This document shows positions 15,704-23,682 of a DNA stretch of 24,471 nucleotides, in pieces (position 1 is the first letter of the stretch; every line of letters starts with the position of its first letter). The DNA is taken from the NCBI GenBank assembly GCA_905221605.1, contig CAJNDS010002189.1:137501-161971 (forward strand), given 5' to 3'. The notes under the pieces were generated by a model. It did not search any database. It was given only the letters and a program-made list of their open reading frames with translations, and was not told where the DNA came from. Position numbers and translations under genes: made by a program. This DNA is from Symbiodinium natans. Its lineage: Eukaryota > Sar > Dinophyceae > Suessiales > Symbiodiniaceae.

Positions 15704-18700
15704 TGCAAGATGTCATCGGACGTCCCATGCGAGAAGAACGCAAGAGATCCTTAGCGAAGAAGTGAATTATCAATTGACTGCAGAAAACTAAGATATCGCC
15801 TTCGCTGCCTGTGGCGTTGGCAGTATAAATTCCACACAACTTGTGGATCCACAACTGGCAAAGGGCAACTTTGAAAGACATTAGCTGGAGGCGAGTACGG
15901 CCGTTTAACGACTAAGTCGTACTTGTCACTCCCAATAACAGACTTCAGCCGGATAGCCTGTGCATCTATCGTCATTGGACAGATATAAAGAGCCGGCACT
16001 CGTCTTGAAAGACCTATGACACTCAAGGCCTTTTCCTGTACAACGCTATGCTCAGCTTGCGTGCGCTTGAACAGTTCTTTAATCGCATGCAGAAAGACGG
16101 TTACCTGCTTCCCGAGCGCAGGCCGACAAAGCTTGAGAGCTGGGTATTCCGATTCATGAACCCACGAAGACGGGATGCTATTTCGATAGCGTAGAGGCAA
16201 TGTCGCAGACTCCATCTTAGCTGTGTTGGCTGGTGCGATCCAGCCGGTTTGCGCCACAAATTCGAGATATATTTCCAGCACTGACACAGGCGACTGTGTT
16301 TGCTTCCATGACTGAGACAAGAAAAACTTCTGCAGTACCCACAGAAAACGCGGGCCCATCAAGCAATCGTCGAACTCCAGCAAAGGTTGGACACACGTCT
16401 GTACTTGCACGCCGCCCAAATCCCTGATAAGGTCAATTTGTCCATCTCCACCCACCCCAAACCCTAACCCACCCACGGAAAGCACCTGGGGATTTTCATC
16501 ACCTCCAGCTTGTTTCACCACTCCCTCATGGAATGCAAAGAGTTTAGCGGCGGCGTGACGTTGGGAAGCAGCTGCGGCTGATGCCTGCTCAAAGCATTGG
16601 TTCAACTCCACGCTTCTTTTCAAGTGGGCAGCCTTGGCTGCTTCATCCGCAGCTGCGTTATGCCAGAATGTCCACTTGCTAAATTGATCAACAGCCATTC
16701 GATGGTCCGAATGGGATTTCACATGAAATATTTTCCAAGGCCCGGGTTTGGAAAAAATCTGCTGCCAAACCAACCACCACAGATCAAGATTCACCTGCTT
16801 TCCCCAGTACTTATATCGCCACCCCTCCCTCAACAAACGACGAACACCCCTGACCACCCCGAGGGCATCTGAGTAAATGTCTGCCGTCACCGCATGTTGG
16901 AACGCCACCAGCACTGCAGTGAGCTCTGCTCTTGGATTGCTTTGCTTCCCACACAGGCACGCTGACTCAACAATCGCATTGTCAAGGGAACCCTCTCGCG
17001 TACACACCACTGCCCACGCACTACGCGGAACGCCCGTGCTGTCGTAAGTGGACCCATCAGTAAACAAACAAATGTGCTCCTCAAAAAACACGTTGTGCGC
17101 TGGCGGCGGCAATGCCTCCAGTGCTTCCTGCAATTTAGCACACTCTGGCGGAATGACCCAGAGTCCTCTGAGCAAAGCTGGCCTTGTGAGAGACGACAAG
17201 AAGTCATTAGGCAACGACTCCCTGAGAGGTTGGAAGTGCGGGCATTCAAGCATCCGGTGTTGCTGTGAGTCCCATGCCTGGCAATAAGGGCACATGACCT
17301 GACCCTGCCCCACAAAATGTTTCCTTGCTGCACTAAACAACAGAGCATTACTAGTAACACACCCGACTGTGGGGGCATTGCACTTAGTAACTTTTCGCAA
17401 AAACAAGGTATGTGAAACACTAATGCCCGATGCATCGTTTAACCCTTCTTGTTCGCAAATTTTCGGAAAAATTTTAAGCCACCAATCATTCAAGAACATT
17501 TCCTTGAGCAGACTTATGTCAGTCCACACCAGGGAGTACTGCTGCTGCGATTGTGAATGCGCGCGCATCCCTGCTAGCGGCGTCCAGCCTATCATGGCTA
17601 ATTGCTCCTGCAAGTACGTAGTGGGTCCCGGGGTCCTATCCCTACACCCCAAAACCTTATCCCACCTAGCCCTAGTCAGGGAGGGGTTCCTTGCAAAGGC
17701 CCTACGCAAAGCAGCGACTCGGCATTGCAACACCAGTAGAAAAGGCTCGTAGTTCGTTTCCCCACCAAACAACGGTGTCAGAAAATGATTTCTTTGAGTG
17801 GACTTTCCCCAAATTGCAACAGAATATTTTCGCCGCATTGCGCTGAATGTTGACCACGACACCGCAGACAACTCACAACCAAACGCAACTGAAGGATGTA
17901 TTGCTTTCACCAAAACTGCAGCCCGGCGGTCAGCTGAGCAGGGCATGTGTCTCAAACGCAATAGCTTTGGAGCTGAATTTTCCAACCGCTGTGTTGTAGC
18001 AACCGCAGATCCCTGTTTACTGGCATTAAACTCAACCCCTAAATCGTCAACCCTAAGGGAAACCTGCAACGGGAACCCTTGGCAACTTTGCTTGCGCAAG
18101 AACCCTCTTCCCGACGCAGTCGTGCAATACGCACGTGTTTTCTCAGGATTAAGGATGAGGTGAAGCACATCGGCTGCGCTAACAACCTTTGCAAGTGCCC
18201 GCATCACCGAACTGCCCGAAGTGGCTTGCAACGACCAATTGTCCACGAAGGAGATTAAACGGGAATTTTCGGAGCAAGCGTACTGCGAGACCGCCCAAGT
18301 TACCAAGATCATGGCAGGAAAGGCTAAAGGGCAGCCCTCCGGCACGCCCACCTTGCTGCGCACCGGCCCATACAAACCTTCCCCAATTTGAAAAACCTGT
18401 CGAGCTTGTCAAGGTAGGCCAGATACGCCCGTACCAAGGAAGGTGGCCACCCACATCTTAACGCAAAAACTTCAAGCACGTCACGACGCAATGTATTATA
18501 TGCTTTAGATAAATCCAGTGAAATACCGAAAAGCTGGCCCTCATCCGCTACTGACTCCTCAATTGCTGATGCGAGCTCCCACGCGGCATCCATCGAACTA
18601 CGTCCAGGAACCCCGCCAAAAAGCTTTTCCGGAAACGACCCTTCCCAGTGTCGGAAAATTTTCTGAGTCATGATTTTGCCATACAGCCGATACAATGTTG

Positions 18701-18808
18701 GCAACACCGTAATCGGCCTAGCATCTTTAGCCGTCCTCGGGCGAGGGATTTTTGCTAGAAGAGCAACAGTTGCAGGACACAACTGATCTGGCCACTGCCC
18801 ACTTTTCG
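15704..18808 (-). mobile_element. 5'-truncated non-LTR (LINE-like) retrotransposon in a telomeric array
   Basis: The element lies between two TTTAGGGG arrays of the same orientation, as if inserted into one array. On its coding strand the order is (CCCCTAAA)n, RT beginning at its first conserved motifs, zinc knuckle, RNase H, unknown C-terminal domain, a 47-nt 3' tail without poly(A), then CCCCTAAA repeats. No endonuclease domain is present, so it is 5'-truncated or was captured by telomeric DNA. One frameshift near 18385-18400 breaks the RT. Long intact frames indicate a fairly recent arrival. LINEs that target telomeric repeats are known in other lineages (TRAS/SART in silkworm, Zepp in green algae). 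Confidence 0.85.
15751..18375 (-). CDS. Reverse transcriptase (palm onward) with RNase H domain
   Basis: An 874-residue open frame continuing the RT after a frameshift. It begins GPVRSKVGVPEGCPL, the usual segment before the catalytic box. FVDNW at residues 43-47 stands where YxDD is expected, so the second Asp is Asn. A zinc-binding motif C362-x2-C365...H373...C378-x-H380 lies before the RNase H. Type I RNase H follows with D440 (LFTDGS), E484 (RAELTA), D503 (YSDA), H555 (VKSHS) and D577 (NAAADEA), a complete DEDD set. About 290 C-terminal residues are unrecognised. A Gly-rich stretch (GGLGFGVGGDG) near residue 640 is encoded by telomere-like sequence at 16451-16475. Known role: target-primed reverse transcription and removal of template RNA. 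The frame stays open to TGA at 18396-18398, so the apparent start is not a true initiation site. The + strand frames here are shadows. Confidence 0.85.
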   Translation of the reverse strand: MYGPVRSKVGVPEGCPLAFPAMILVTWAVSQYACSENSRLISFVDNWSLQATSGSSVMRALAKVVSAADVLHLILNPEKTRAYCTTASGRGFLRKQSCQGFPLQVSLRVDDLGVEFNASKQGSAVATTQRLENSAPKLLRLRHMPCSADRRAAVLVKAIHPSVAFGCELSAVSWSTFSAMRRKYSVAIWGKSTQRNHFLTPLFGGETNYEPFLLVLQCRVAALRRAFARNPSLTRARWDKVLGCRDRTPGPTTYLQEQLAMIGWTPLAGMRAHSQSQQQYSLVWTDISLLKEMFLNDWWLKIFPKICEQEGLNDASGISVSHTLFLRKVTKCNAPTVGCVTSNALLFSAARKHFVGQGQVMCPYCQAWDSQQHRMLECPHFQPLRESLPNDFLSSLTRPALLRGLWVIPPECAKLQEALEALPPPAHNVFFEEHICLFTDGSTYDSTGVPRSAWAVVCTREGSLDNAIVESACLCGKQSNPRAELTAVLVAFQHAVTADIYSDALGVVRGVRRLLREGWRYKYWGKQVNLDLWWLVWQQIFSKPGPWKIFHVKSHSDHRMAVDQFSKWTFWHNAAADEAAKAAHLKRSVELNQCFEQASAAAASQRHAAAKLFAFHEGVVKQAGGDENPQVLSVGGLGFGVGGDGQIDLIRDLGGVQVQTCVQPLLEFDDCLMGPRFLWVLQKFFLSQSWKQTQSPVSVLEIYLEFVAQTGWIAPANTAKMESATLPLRYRNSIPSSWVHESEYPALKLCRPALGKQVTVFLHAIKELFKRTQAEHSVVQEKALSVIGLSRRVPALYICPMTIDAQAIRLKSVIGSDKYDLVVKRPYSPPANVFQSCPLPVVDPQVVWNLYCQRHRQRRRYLSFLQSIDNSLLR

Positions 18809-18809
18809 T
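18324..18809 (-). pseudogene. Reverse transcriptase N-terminal part, frameshifted from the rest
   Basis: The frame is open from the telomeric junction at 18809 (TKSGQWPDQ) through CPATVALLAKIPRPRTAKDA. It then has RPITVLPTLYRLYGKIM and GISLDLSKAYNTLRRDV, where the Asp of LDLSKAY is the catalytic motif A residue of RT. Real homology stops near 18390 at LDKLDRFF. Downstream the product continues in the other frame (VFQIGEGLYGPVRSK), so a one-base indel near the T5 run at about 18392-18396 is likely. It could be a true mutation or a sequencing error. The missing N-terminus (endonuclease and RT start) coincides exactly with the telomeric array. Confidence 0.8.
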
Positions 18810-19180
18810 AGGGGTTTAGGGGTTTAGGGGTTTAGGGGTTTAGGGGTTTAGGGGTTTAGGGGTTTAGGGGTTTAGGGGTTTAGGGGTTTAGGGGTTTAGG
18901 GGTTTAGGGGGTTAGGGGTGTAGGGGTTTAGGGGTTTAGGGGTTTAGGGGTTTAGGGGTTTAGGGGTTTAGGGGTGTAGGGGTTTAGGGGTTTAGGGGTT
19001 TAGGGGTTTAGGGGTTTAGGGGTTTAGGGGTTTAGGGGTTTAGGGGTTTAGGGGTTTAGGGGTTTAGGGGTTTAGGGGGCTTAGGGGTTTGGGAGTTTGG
19101 GGGTTTAGGGGTTTGGGGGTTTGGGGGGTTTAGGGGTTCAGCGGTTTCGGGGTTTAGGGGTTTAGATTTAGGGGTTTGGG
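18809..19180. repeat. TTTAGGGG 8-mer array
   Basis: About 45 units, nearly all TTTAGGGG, with rare GGGGTGTA and GGGGGTTA variants, degenerating after 19075. Confidence 0.97.
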
Positions 19181-19187
19181 GATAACA

Positions 19188-19245
19188 AGGGGTACTATAA
19201 TCCCTACTCAGGACAGTTTGTTAGTACAAGGGGGAACATCCCAAC
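19188..19245 (+). repeat. Dispersed ~57-bp repeat, copy 1
   Basis: Shares GGGTACTATAAT, then TCAGGAC and AAGGGGGAACATCCCAA, with 20473-20530 in the same order and spacing. It contains TACTATAAT and the small hairpin-like GGGGGAACATCCC. Unknown function; could be a remnant of a short element. Confidence 0.8.
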
Positions 19246-19254
19246 GTTAAATCT

Positions 19255-19400
19255 GAAACCTAAACCCTAACCCTAAACCCTAAACCCTAAACCCGAAACC
19301 CGAAACCCGAAACCCGAAACCCTAAACCCTAAACCCTAAACCCTAAACCCTAAACCCTAAACCCTAAACCCTAAACCCTAAACCCTAAACCCTAAACCCG
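19255..19400. repeat. Telomeric array, CCCTAAA with a CCCGAAA block
   Basis: About 20 C-strand heptamers including four consecutive CCCGAAA units. Confidence 0.95.
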
Positions 19401-19419
19401 GAACTCGATCATAACCGAG

Positions 19420-19486
19420 GCTAGAGAGCCGCATCGCTGACGAGCGCCGCCAGCTGGACATCACGGCAGCGTCGCAGCCCCTTTGA
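19420..19486 (+). CDS. Exon-like island, coiled-coil, ends in stop
   Basis: ATAACCGAG ends at 19419. One base then codons read LESRIADERRQLDITAASQPL and TGA at 19484. ESRIADERRQLD is a textbook charged heptad stretch. The only GT before the stop (GTCGCA at 19471) is a weak donor. The one-base start phase equals that of 13656 and 19832. C-strand repeats upstream, G-strand at 19499-19545. Confidence 0.48.
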
Positions 19487-19831
19487 AAGCAAGACCTACA
19501 GGGTTTAGGGTTTAGGGTTTAGGGTTTTGGGTTTAGGGTTTAAGTGTTTCGGGTTTCGGGTTTTGTAGCAGACTCCTTAGGAAGGATTCCCCGCGGGATT
19601 TGTGGCATAATGGCTTTTCTACAGGGCATCTTACACCCCCCCCCCCCAAGCCCGCCAAGCCCCAGAACCGGAAACCCCAAACCCCAAACCCCGAACCCCC
19701 GAAGCCCCTAGACCCCCAATACCCTAAACCCTAAACACCTGAACCCCTTAAACCCCTAAAGCGCCCTTATAATGAAGCCCTAAACCCCTAAACCCCCGAA
19801 ACTGTTTGTAGCTGATTATTTTCTATGCCAG

Positions 19832-19936
19832 GCTCCGCACCATCGAGGATCGCCTGCGTCTGGCGGAGGAGAATGCCAGGCAGAGGGCATTGCCTGCTGC
19901 ATCTCAAAGACTCCGCACTCCTCAAGGGAAGATTCC
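19832..19936 (+). CDS. Exon-like island with strong acceptor
   Basis: GATTATTTTCTATGCCAG (ends 19831) is an excellent 3' splice site. One base then codons read LRTIEDRLRLAEENARQRAL, then PAASQRLRTPQGKIP, and a GTAAAC donor starts at 19937 (phase 2 out). IEDRLRLAEENARQR is clearly coiled-coil. Here C-strand repeats lie on both sides, an exception to the usual arrangement. Confidence 0.58.
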
Positions 19937-20293
19937 GTAAACCCTAAACCCTGACCCCTCAACCCTAAACCCTAAACCCTAACCTCTAAACCCTGAACCC
20001 TCTGATTCACATCCGGAGGTTCTCTGAATACATTGTCCCTCTTGGGGATCCGATTAGAAGACGCAGCCTTGTCTATAGGGTACCCCAGAATTTAAGGAAT
20101 CTCCCACTGCTATTGGTGATCCTCATTTTCATTTGAAGGATTGCTTCCTAGTGTTGGTGGAGAGCCGAGTTTTTGGGGTCCTGCCGTTTGGTACTTGAAG
20201 TTTGGGGTTAGGGTGTAGGGTTTAGGGTTTAGGGTTTAGGGCTCAGGGCTTAGCCAACATGAGTTCTCTCAACTCCGCGAAGTGCCTCCCCAG
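19937..20293. other. Spacer with short arrays
   Basis: CCCTAAA-like repeats at 19939-20000, unique sequence at 20001-20200, and TTTAGGG at 20205-20245. Nothing coding identified. Confidence 0.6.
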
Positions 20294-20353
20294 GCAACGG
20301 CTGCACGGCGATGCAAGCAAGCCTGGCACGAAAGCCGCGCACGCCCCAGCTGG
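20294..20353 (+). CDS. Exon-like island, 60 nt
   Basis: CCTCCCCAG ends at 20293. Twenty phase-0 codons read ATAARRCKQAWHESRARPSW, and GTCTAG starts at 20354. A second frame from ATG at 20260 (MSSLNSAKCLPRQRLHGDAS) is also open, so the reading is uncertain. Repeats on both sides are G-strand. Confidence 0.35.
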
Positions 20354-20430
20354 GTCTAGGGTTTAGGGTTTAGGGTTTGGGGTTTAGGGTGTAGGGTGTA
20401 GGGTGTAGGGAGTAGGTGTAGGGTTTAGGC
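20354..20430. repeat. TTTAGGG array with GTGTAGG variants
   Basis: G-strand repeats in which several consecutive units read GGGTGTA. Confidence 0.93.
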
Positions 20431-20472
20431 TGTGTTTCTTCTTGGGATAAAGTCCTTGATAGGGATTGTAGT

Positions 20473-20530
20473 AGGAGGGTACTATAATCTATTTTCAGGA
20501 CTGTTGGTTATAAGGGGGAACATCCCAAGC
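20473..20530 (+). repeat. Dispersed ~57-bp repeat, copy 2
   Basis: Partner of 19188-19245. It sits inside a 100-bp interval bounded by two GCTGTGTTTCTTC motifs (20429 and 20529). The rest of 20531-20810 is unique or C-rich with no supported gene. A weak island is possible near 20750-20778, after CTACCCAG. Confidence 0.8.
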
Positions 20531-20813
20531 TGTGTTTCTTCCTTTGGTTGGTGTGTTCTGGGCATTTTGGGGTTGAGGTTCGGTGTTAAGCGGTTGAACC
20601 CTACAATCCCTGGTACCCTGCACCTGTGGGAGTGGGACGCTGAGGTGGGACAACTGCATGCGTCAACTCACCTTTGAGAGGGTGACCCTCAACCCTCAAC
20701 CCTGAACCCGAACCCCTAAACCCAAGAACCGCTCCTGGTGGCTACCCAGAGGTCTTGCAGTCGACAGACACGACACGTGTCCAGAATTTCCCTGTAGTCC
20801 CCTTACCTCGTCG

Positions 20814-20868
20814 TTTAGGGTTTAGGGTTTAGGGTTTTAGGGTTTAGGGTTTAGGGTTTAGGGTTTAG
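20814..20868. repeat. Telomeric array, TTTAGGG orientation
   Basis: About eight G-strand heptamers, the last supplying TTTAG directly before the next island. Confidence 0.95.
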
Positions 20869-20920
20869 GGTGGCACGAGGCAGCCAACCTCAGCAAAGCC
20901 GTGGCCGACCTGGAAGCTGG
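20869..20920 (+). CDS. Exon-like island after telomeric acceptor
   Basis: After GGGTTTAG, two bases then codons read WHEAANLSKAVADLEAG, with GTTGCA at 20921 as possible donor. The frame stays open to LQDNPKP and a TAA in the next repeat. LSKAVADLEAGLQ has coiled-coil spacing. Confidence 0.4.
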
Positions 20921-20938
20921 GTTGCAAGACAACCCAAA

Positions 20939-21180
20939 ACCCTAAACCTTAAGCCCTAACCCTAAACCCTAAACCCTAAACCCTAAACCCTAAACCCTAA
21001 ACCCTAAACCCTAAACCCTAAACCCTAAACCCTAAACCCTAAACCCTAAACCCTAAACCCTAAACCCTAAACCCTAAACCTAAACCATAAACCCTAAACC
21101 CTAAACCCTAAACCCTAAACCCTAAACCCTAAACCCTAAACCCTAAACCCTAAACCCTAAACCCTAAACCTTAAACCCTA
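20939..21180. repeat. Long CCCTAAA array
   Basis: More than 30 C-strand heptamers, decaying into CCCTAATCCCT-type units to about 21245. Confidence 0.97.
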
Positions 21181-21340
21181 AGCCCTACTCCCTAATCCCT
21201 AATCCCTAAACCCTAACCCTATAAACTTAATCCTAAACCCTAACTTTAAAACCTAAACAGCCCTAAACACAAAAATTGCCTCAAGCCCCAAGAGCCCTGA
21301 ACGCCCGAAAGCCCTAAAGCCTAAACAAGCCCTCCCAAAG

Positions 21341-21362
21341 CGGCCTCGACATCCGACGAGAG
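21341..21362 (+). CDS. Possible micro-exon-like island
   Basis: GCCCTCCCAAAG ends at 21340. One base then GLDIRRE, with GTCTCC at 21363 as possible donor. The frame remains open beyond (VSKPVVSSP), so the 3' edge is uncertain. C-rich on both sides. Confidence 0.25.
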
Positions 21363-21511
21363 GTCTCCAAGCCAGTGGTGTCGAGCCCCCTCCAAACCCT
21401 AAACCCTGAACCCTGAACCCTCAACCCTAAACCCTAAGCCCTAGACGCTAAACCCTAAACCCTAAACCCAACCTCCCCTCACCCTCAAAAAACTTGGCTG
21501 TCGCTTCACAG

Positions 21512-21546
21512 AGAGAACCAAGGACGCGCGCTGCGAATCTGTCCGC
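21512..21546 (+). CDS. Exon-like island, 35 nt
   Basis: GGCTGTCGCTTCACAG (ends 21511) is a strong acceptor. Two bases then codons read RTKDARCESVR, and a GTTACC donor starts at 21547. C-strand repeats upstream (21395-21475), G-strand downstream (21580-21640). Confidence 0.38.
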
Positions 21547-21697
21547 GTTACCGTTGGGGTGTTGCCTCCCTGGTTAAGGGTTCAAGGGTTTAGGGTTTAG
21601 GGTTAAGGGTTCAAGGGTTTAGGGTGTTTAGGGTGTTCAGAGGTTGGGGTTTAGAGGTGTCATATTTTGAAGGCTTGGATGGGTTTTAGTTGTTTAG

Positions 21698-21742
21698 CTG
21701 TCGATCGACGTCATCGAGGGCATCGGGGAGCTGAGAGCTTAG
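21698..21742 (+). CDS. Exon-like island ending in stop
   Basis: After AGTTGTTTAG, phase-0 codons read LSIDVIEGIGELRA and TAG at 21740. There is no usable GT after the peptide, so it is a terminal exon or a chance frame. The amphipathic pattern is good. Sequence to 22271 includes short arrays of both orientations and no other supported exon. Confidence 0.3.
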   Translation: MSIDVIEGIGELRA

Positions 21743-22271
21743 AGAAATGAGGGTTTAGGGCTTAGGGTCTGGGGTTTAGGGTTTAGGGTTTAGGGCTGAG
21801 CGACGCAAATGACGAGGCGATGTCTTCAAGTGTCTTTGGGTCTTTGGCGCCTTGTCTGCTGCTGAAGCCTTCGAACACAGACACCCATCAAGGGCTTATT
21901 TCAGGCGTCCTCCGCATCCTAAACCCTAAACCCTAAACACTACTCTGTGAGGGAGTGTGAGTCGACACCTGCCTCTTTTCCATGGGTTTCTTGACTGTCC
22001 TTGGGTTCACCCTAAACCCTAAACCCCCTAAACCCCAAACCAAAAGGAAGCTCCAACCCTGAATTATTTGTCGTCCACTCTGCGCTGGCCTGCAGGACTG
22101 TAAAGCCTAGAGTGGCGACATGTCAAGCACAATGAGAGTGTGAACCTTTCTTTTCTGACAATGTCGACTCGCGCTGGCGCCCCACACATGCCTCAAAAGC
22201 CTGGATCCTTTGTGCGGCATGTTGACTTTTCTATACCCCTAAAACCTTACAGCCCCGAAACCCCAAACCAG

Positions 22272-22346
22272 CCTTTAATGTGTGCAAGCTGGCTCCCTCA
22301 AAGCTGCGAGCCAGGCGGTTCAAAGCGGACTTGCAGAGGCTTCCTG
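22272..22346 (+). CDS. Exon-like island
   Basis: CCCCAAACCAG ends at 22271. Two bases then codons read FNVCKLAPSKLRARRFKADL and QRLP, with GTTTTT at 22347 as donor. KLRARRFKADLQRL is helical in character. A competing frame (22140-22361, from MSTRAGAPHMPQKPG) is longer but has no coiled-coil character. C-rich upstream, G-strand repeats directly downstream. It was found partly by following the flanking pattern. Confidence 0.35.
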
Positions 22347-22660
22347 GTTTTTAGGGCTTAGGGTTTAGGGTTTCGGGCGGGCATATTTTCTCGAATCCCT
22401 TTCCCTTCAGAGGCCGCAGTTGCATTTCTGTGTTGTGTGCGATCTTTGTGCAGTCCGGAGAGGTCCAGAGAGTTTTACTGGTGAAGCTCTTGTTGGATGT
22501 GGGTGGGGGCCCTGAAAGACAACACAATCATAGGGTTTAGGGTTTAGGGTTTAGGGTTTAGGCATACATAGTCTTGAGCTTGCCCACATGGAGTTGGTAC
22601 TGCAGTCCATGTCGCCCCAAACCCATGCACCTGCGCTCATGTTCACAAAGGGAGGCTTAG
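22347..22660. other. Spacer with short TTTAGGG arrays
   Basis: Arrays at 22352-22372 and 22531-22562. Between them TTTGTGCAG precedes SGEVQRVLL and a GTGAAG donor (22452-22480), a weak island I do not list separately. Confidence 0.5.
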
Positions 22661-22730
22661 GGAGCGACAGGTCCAGCAGAAGCAGGCCAAGACGGCCGAG
22701 GCGGATGCTTTTGCCAGAAGATGGGCTTTG
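22661..22730 (+). CDS. Exon-like island, coiled-coil, telomeric donor
   Basis: GAGGCTTAG ends at 22660. One base then codons read ERQVQQKQAKTAEADAFARR and WAL, with GTTTAG as donor at 22731. Gln/Lys/Glu/Ala-rich, strongly helical. AGATGGGCTTTGGTTTAGGG at its 3' edge is duplicated immediately downstream (22746-22766), so the donor exists twice. Confidence 0.48.
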
Positions 22731-22745
22731 GTTTAGGGCTTAGAG

Positions 22746-22820
22746 TAGATGGGCTTTGGTTTAGGGTTTAGGGTTTAGGGTTTAGGGTTTAGGGTTTAGG
22801 GTTTAGGGTTCAGGGTTTCG
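22746..22820. repeat. Duplicated exon edge followed by TTTAGGG array
   Basis: A copy of the preceding exon end plus about seven G-strand heptamers. Confidence 0.9.
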
Positions 22821-23123
22821 GGTTTCTTTCGGGGCCTGGGTGTAGGTTTCAAGCTCCCACAGCAGGGCGCTAGAGAGACAGAGAGCCCATGCCCCCCCCC
22901 CCCTTCTTGACAAGCCGGTTCCTAGAGTTACATTGGGCTCCGTGATGTTGAAAGGGGAAGATTGCATATCTCACAGAGGGACCCTAAACCCTAAACTTCC
23001 TAAACCCTGAGTCTCCCGAAGCCCAAAGCCCAGTGCACTCAACCTAAGCCGACCGTAAACCCTGCCCCCTAAGAGGGGCCCTGGACCCTAAAAAACAGCA
23101 AGCCCAAGTCCTACCTGTCGCAG

Positions 23124-23161
23124 GTGGAGGCTCTGGTGGCGCAGGCTCGCGAGGACCTTCA
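23124..23161 (+). CDS. Exon-like island, consensus splice sites
   Basis: CTACCTGTCGCAG ends at 23123 and GTGAGA starts at 23162. Phase-0 codons read VEALVAQAREDL with CA of the next codon. Unspliced it ends in TGA one codon later (Q then stop). Coiled-coil spacing is good and both splice sites are strong. C-rich on both sides. Confidence 0.48.
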
Positions 23162-23682
23162 GTGAGACCCCCCCCCCCTCCCCCTGAAACCCCCCTAGTA
23201 CCCTAAGACGGGCTTCGGGACACTTTAGGGGCCTTGATTTGGGTCCCTTGCTATGTAACCCTTACACACACTATACATAATAAAGGCCCATACTTCGGAT
23301 CCCTTATCAACAAGGGTCATTTGGGTTGTTTTAGAAGCGTTTGGACCCTTCTATACACTACTGTATACATACTGGCTGGTTCTTAGTAGGGGATGAGGGA
23401 ATGAGGTACCCTAGATCCCCTATATATACCCTCTCAGGGATTCTACAGGGCACCTCATTTCCCCCCATTCCCTGCTAAGAACCAGGGCGAAGCTAAGCGC
23501 CCGTGGTTCCAACCTTAGATCCCAAGGGACTAAAGGAGGGACCCTTCTAGGGGACCCTAAGGGGCTCTGCAGGCCTTCTGTAGGGATCTAGGGACTATAG
23601 AATTCGGTAAGTGTATAGGGGTCATATAGGGGAATCAGATGAAGGGCCCCCTTCTAGGGGTCCCTCCTTATACCCCCTTTAG
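23162..23682. other. GGGACCC-rich spacer with inverted repeats
   Basis: C run, then unique sequence rich in GGGACCCTTCTAGGGG-like blocks in both orientations. It contains the long hairpin at 23376-23485. No gene seen. Confidence 0.6.
23376..23485. repeat. Imperfect ~110-bp hairpin
   Basis: CTGGTTCTTAGTAGGG at 23376 pairs with CCCTGCTAAGAACCAG ending at 23485. Inner GAATGAGGTACCCT and AGATCCC pair with GGGATTCT and AGGGCACCTCATT around a TATATATA-containing loop. It fits a MITE-like foldback or an RNA hairpin. Confidence 0.75.

Noticed and set aside
16233-18461. Several + strand and alternative-frame ORFs across the retroelement
   Set aside because: They are shadows of the minus-strand RT-RNase H frame, which has clear catalytic motifs.
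22140-22361. 73-codon + frame starting MSTRAGAPHMPQKPG
   Set aside because: It runs into telomeric repeat, has no recognisable domain, and overlaps a better coiled-coil frame at 22272-22346.
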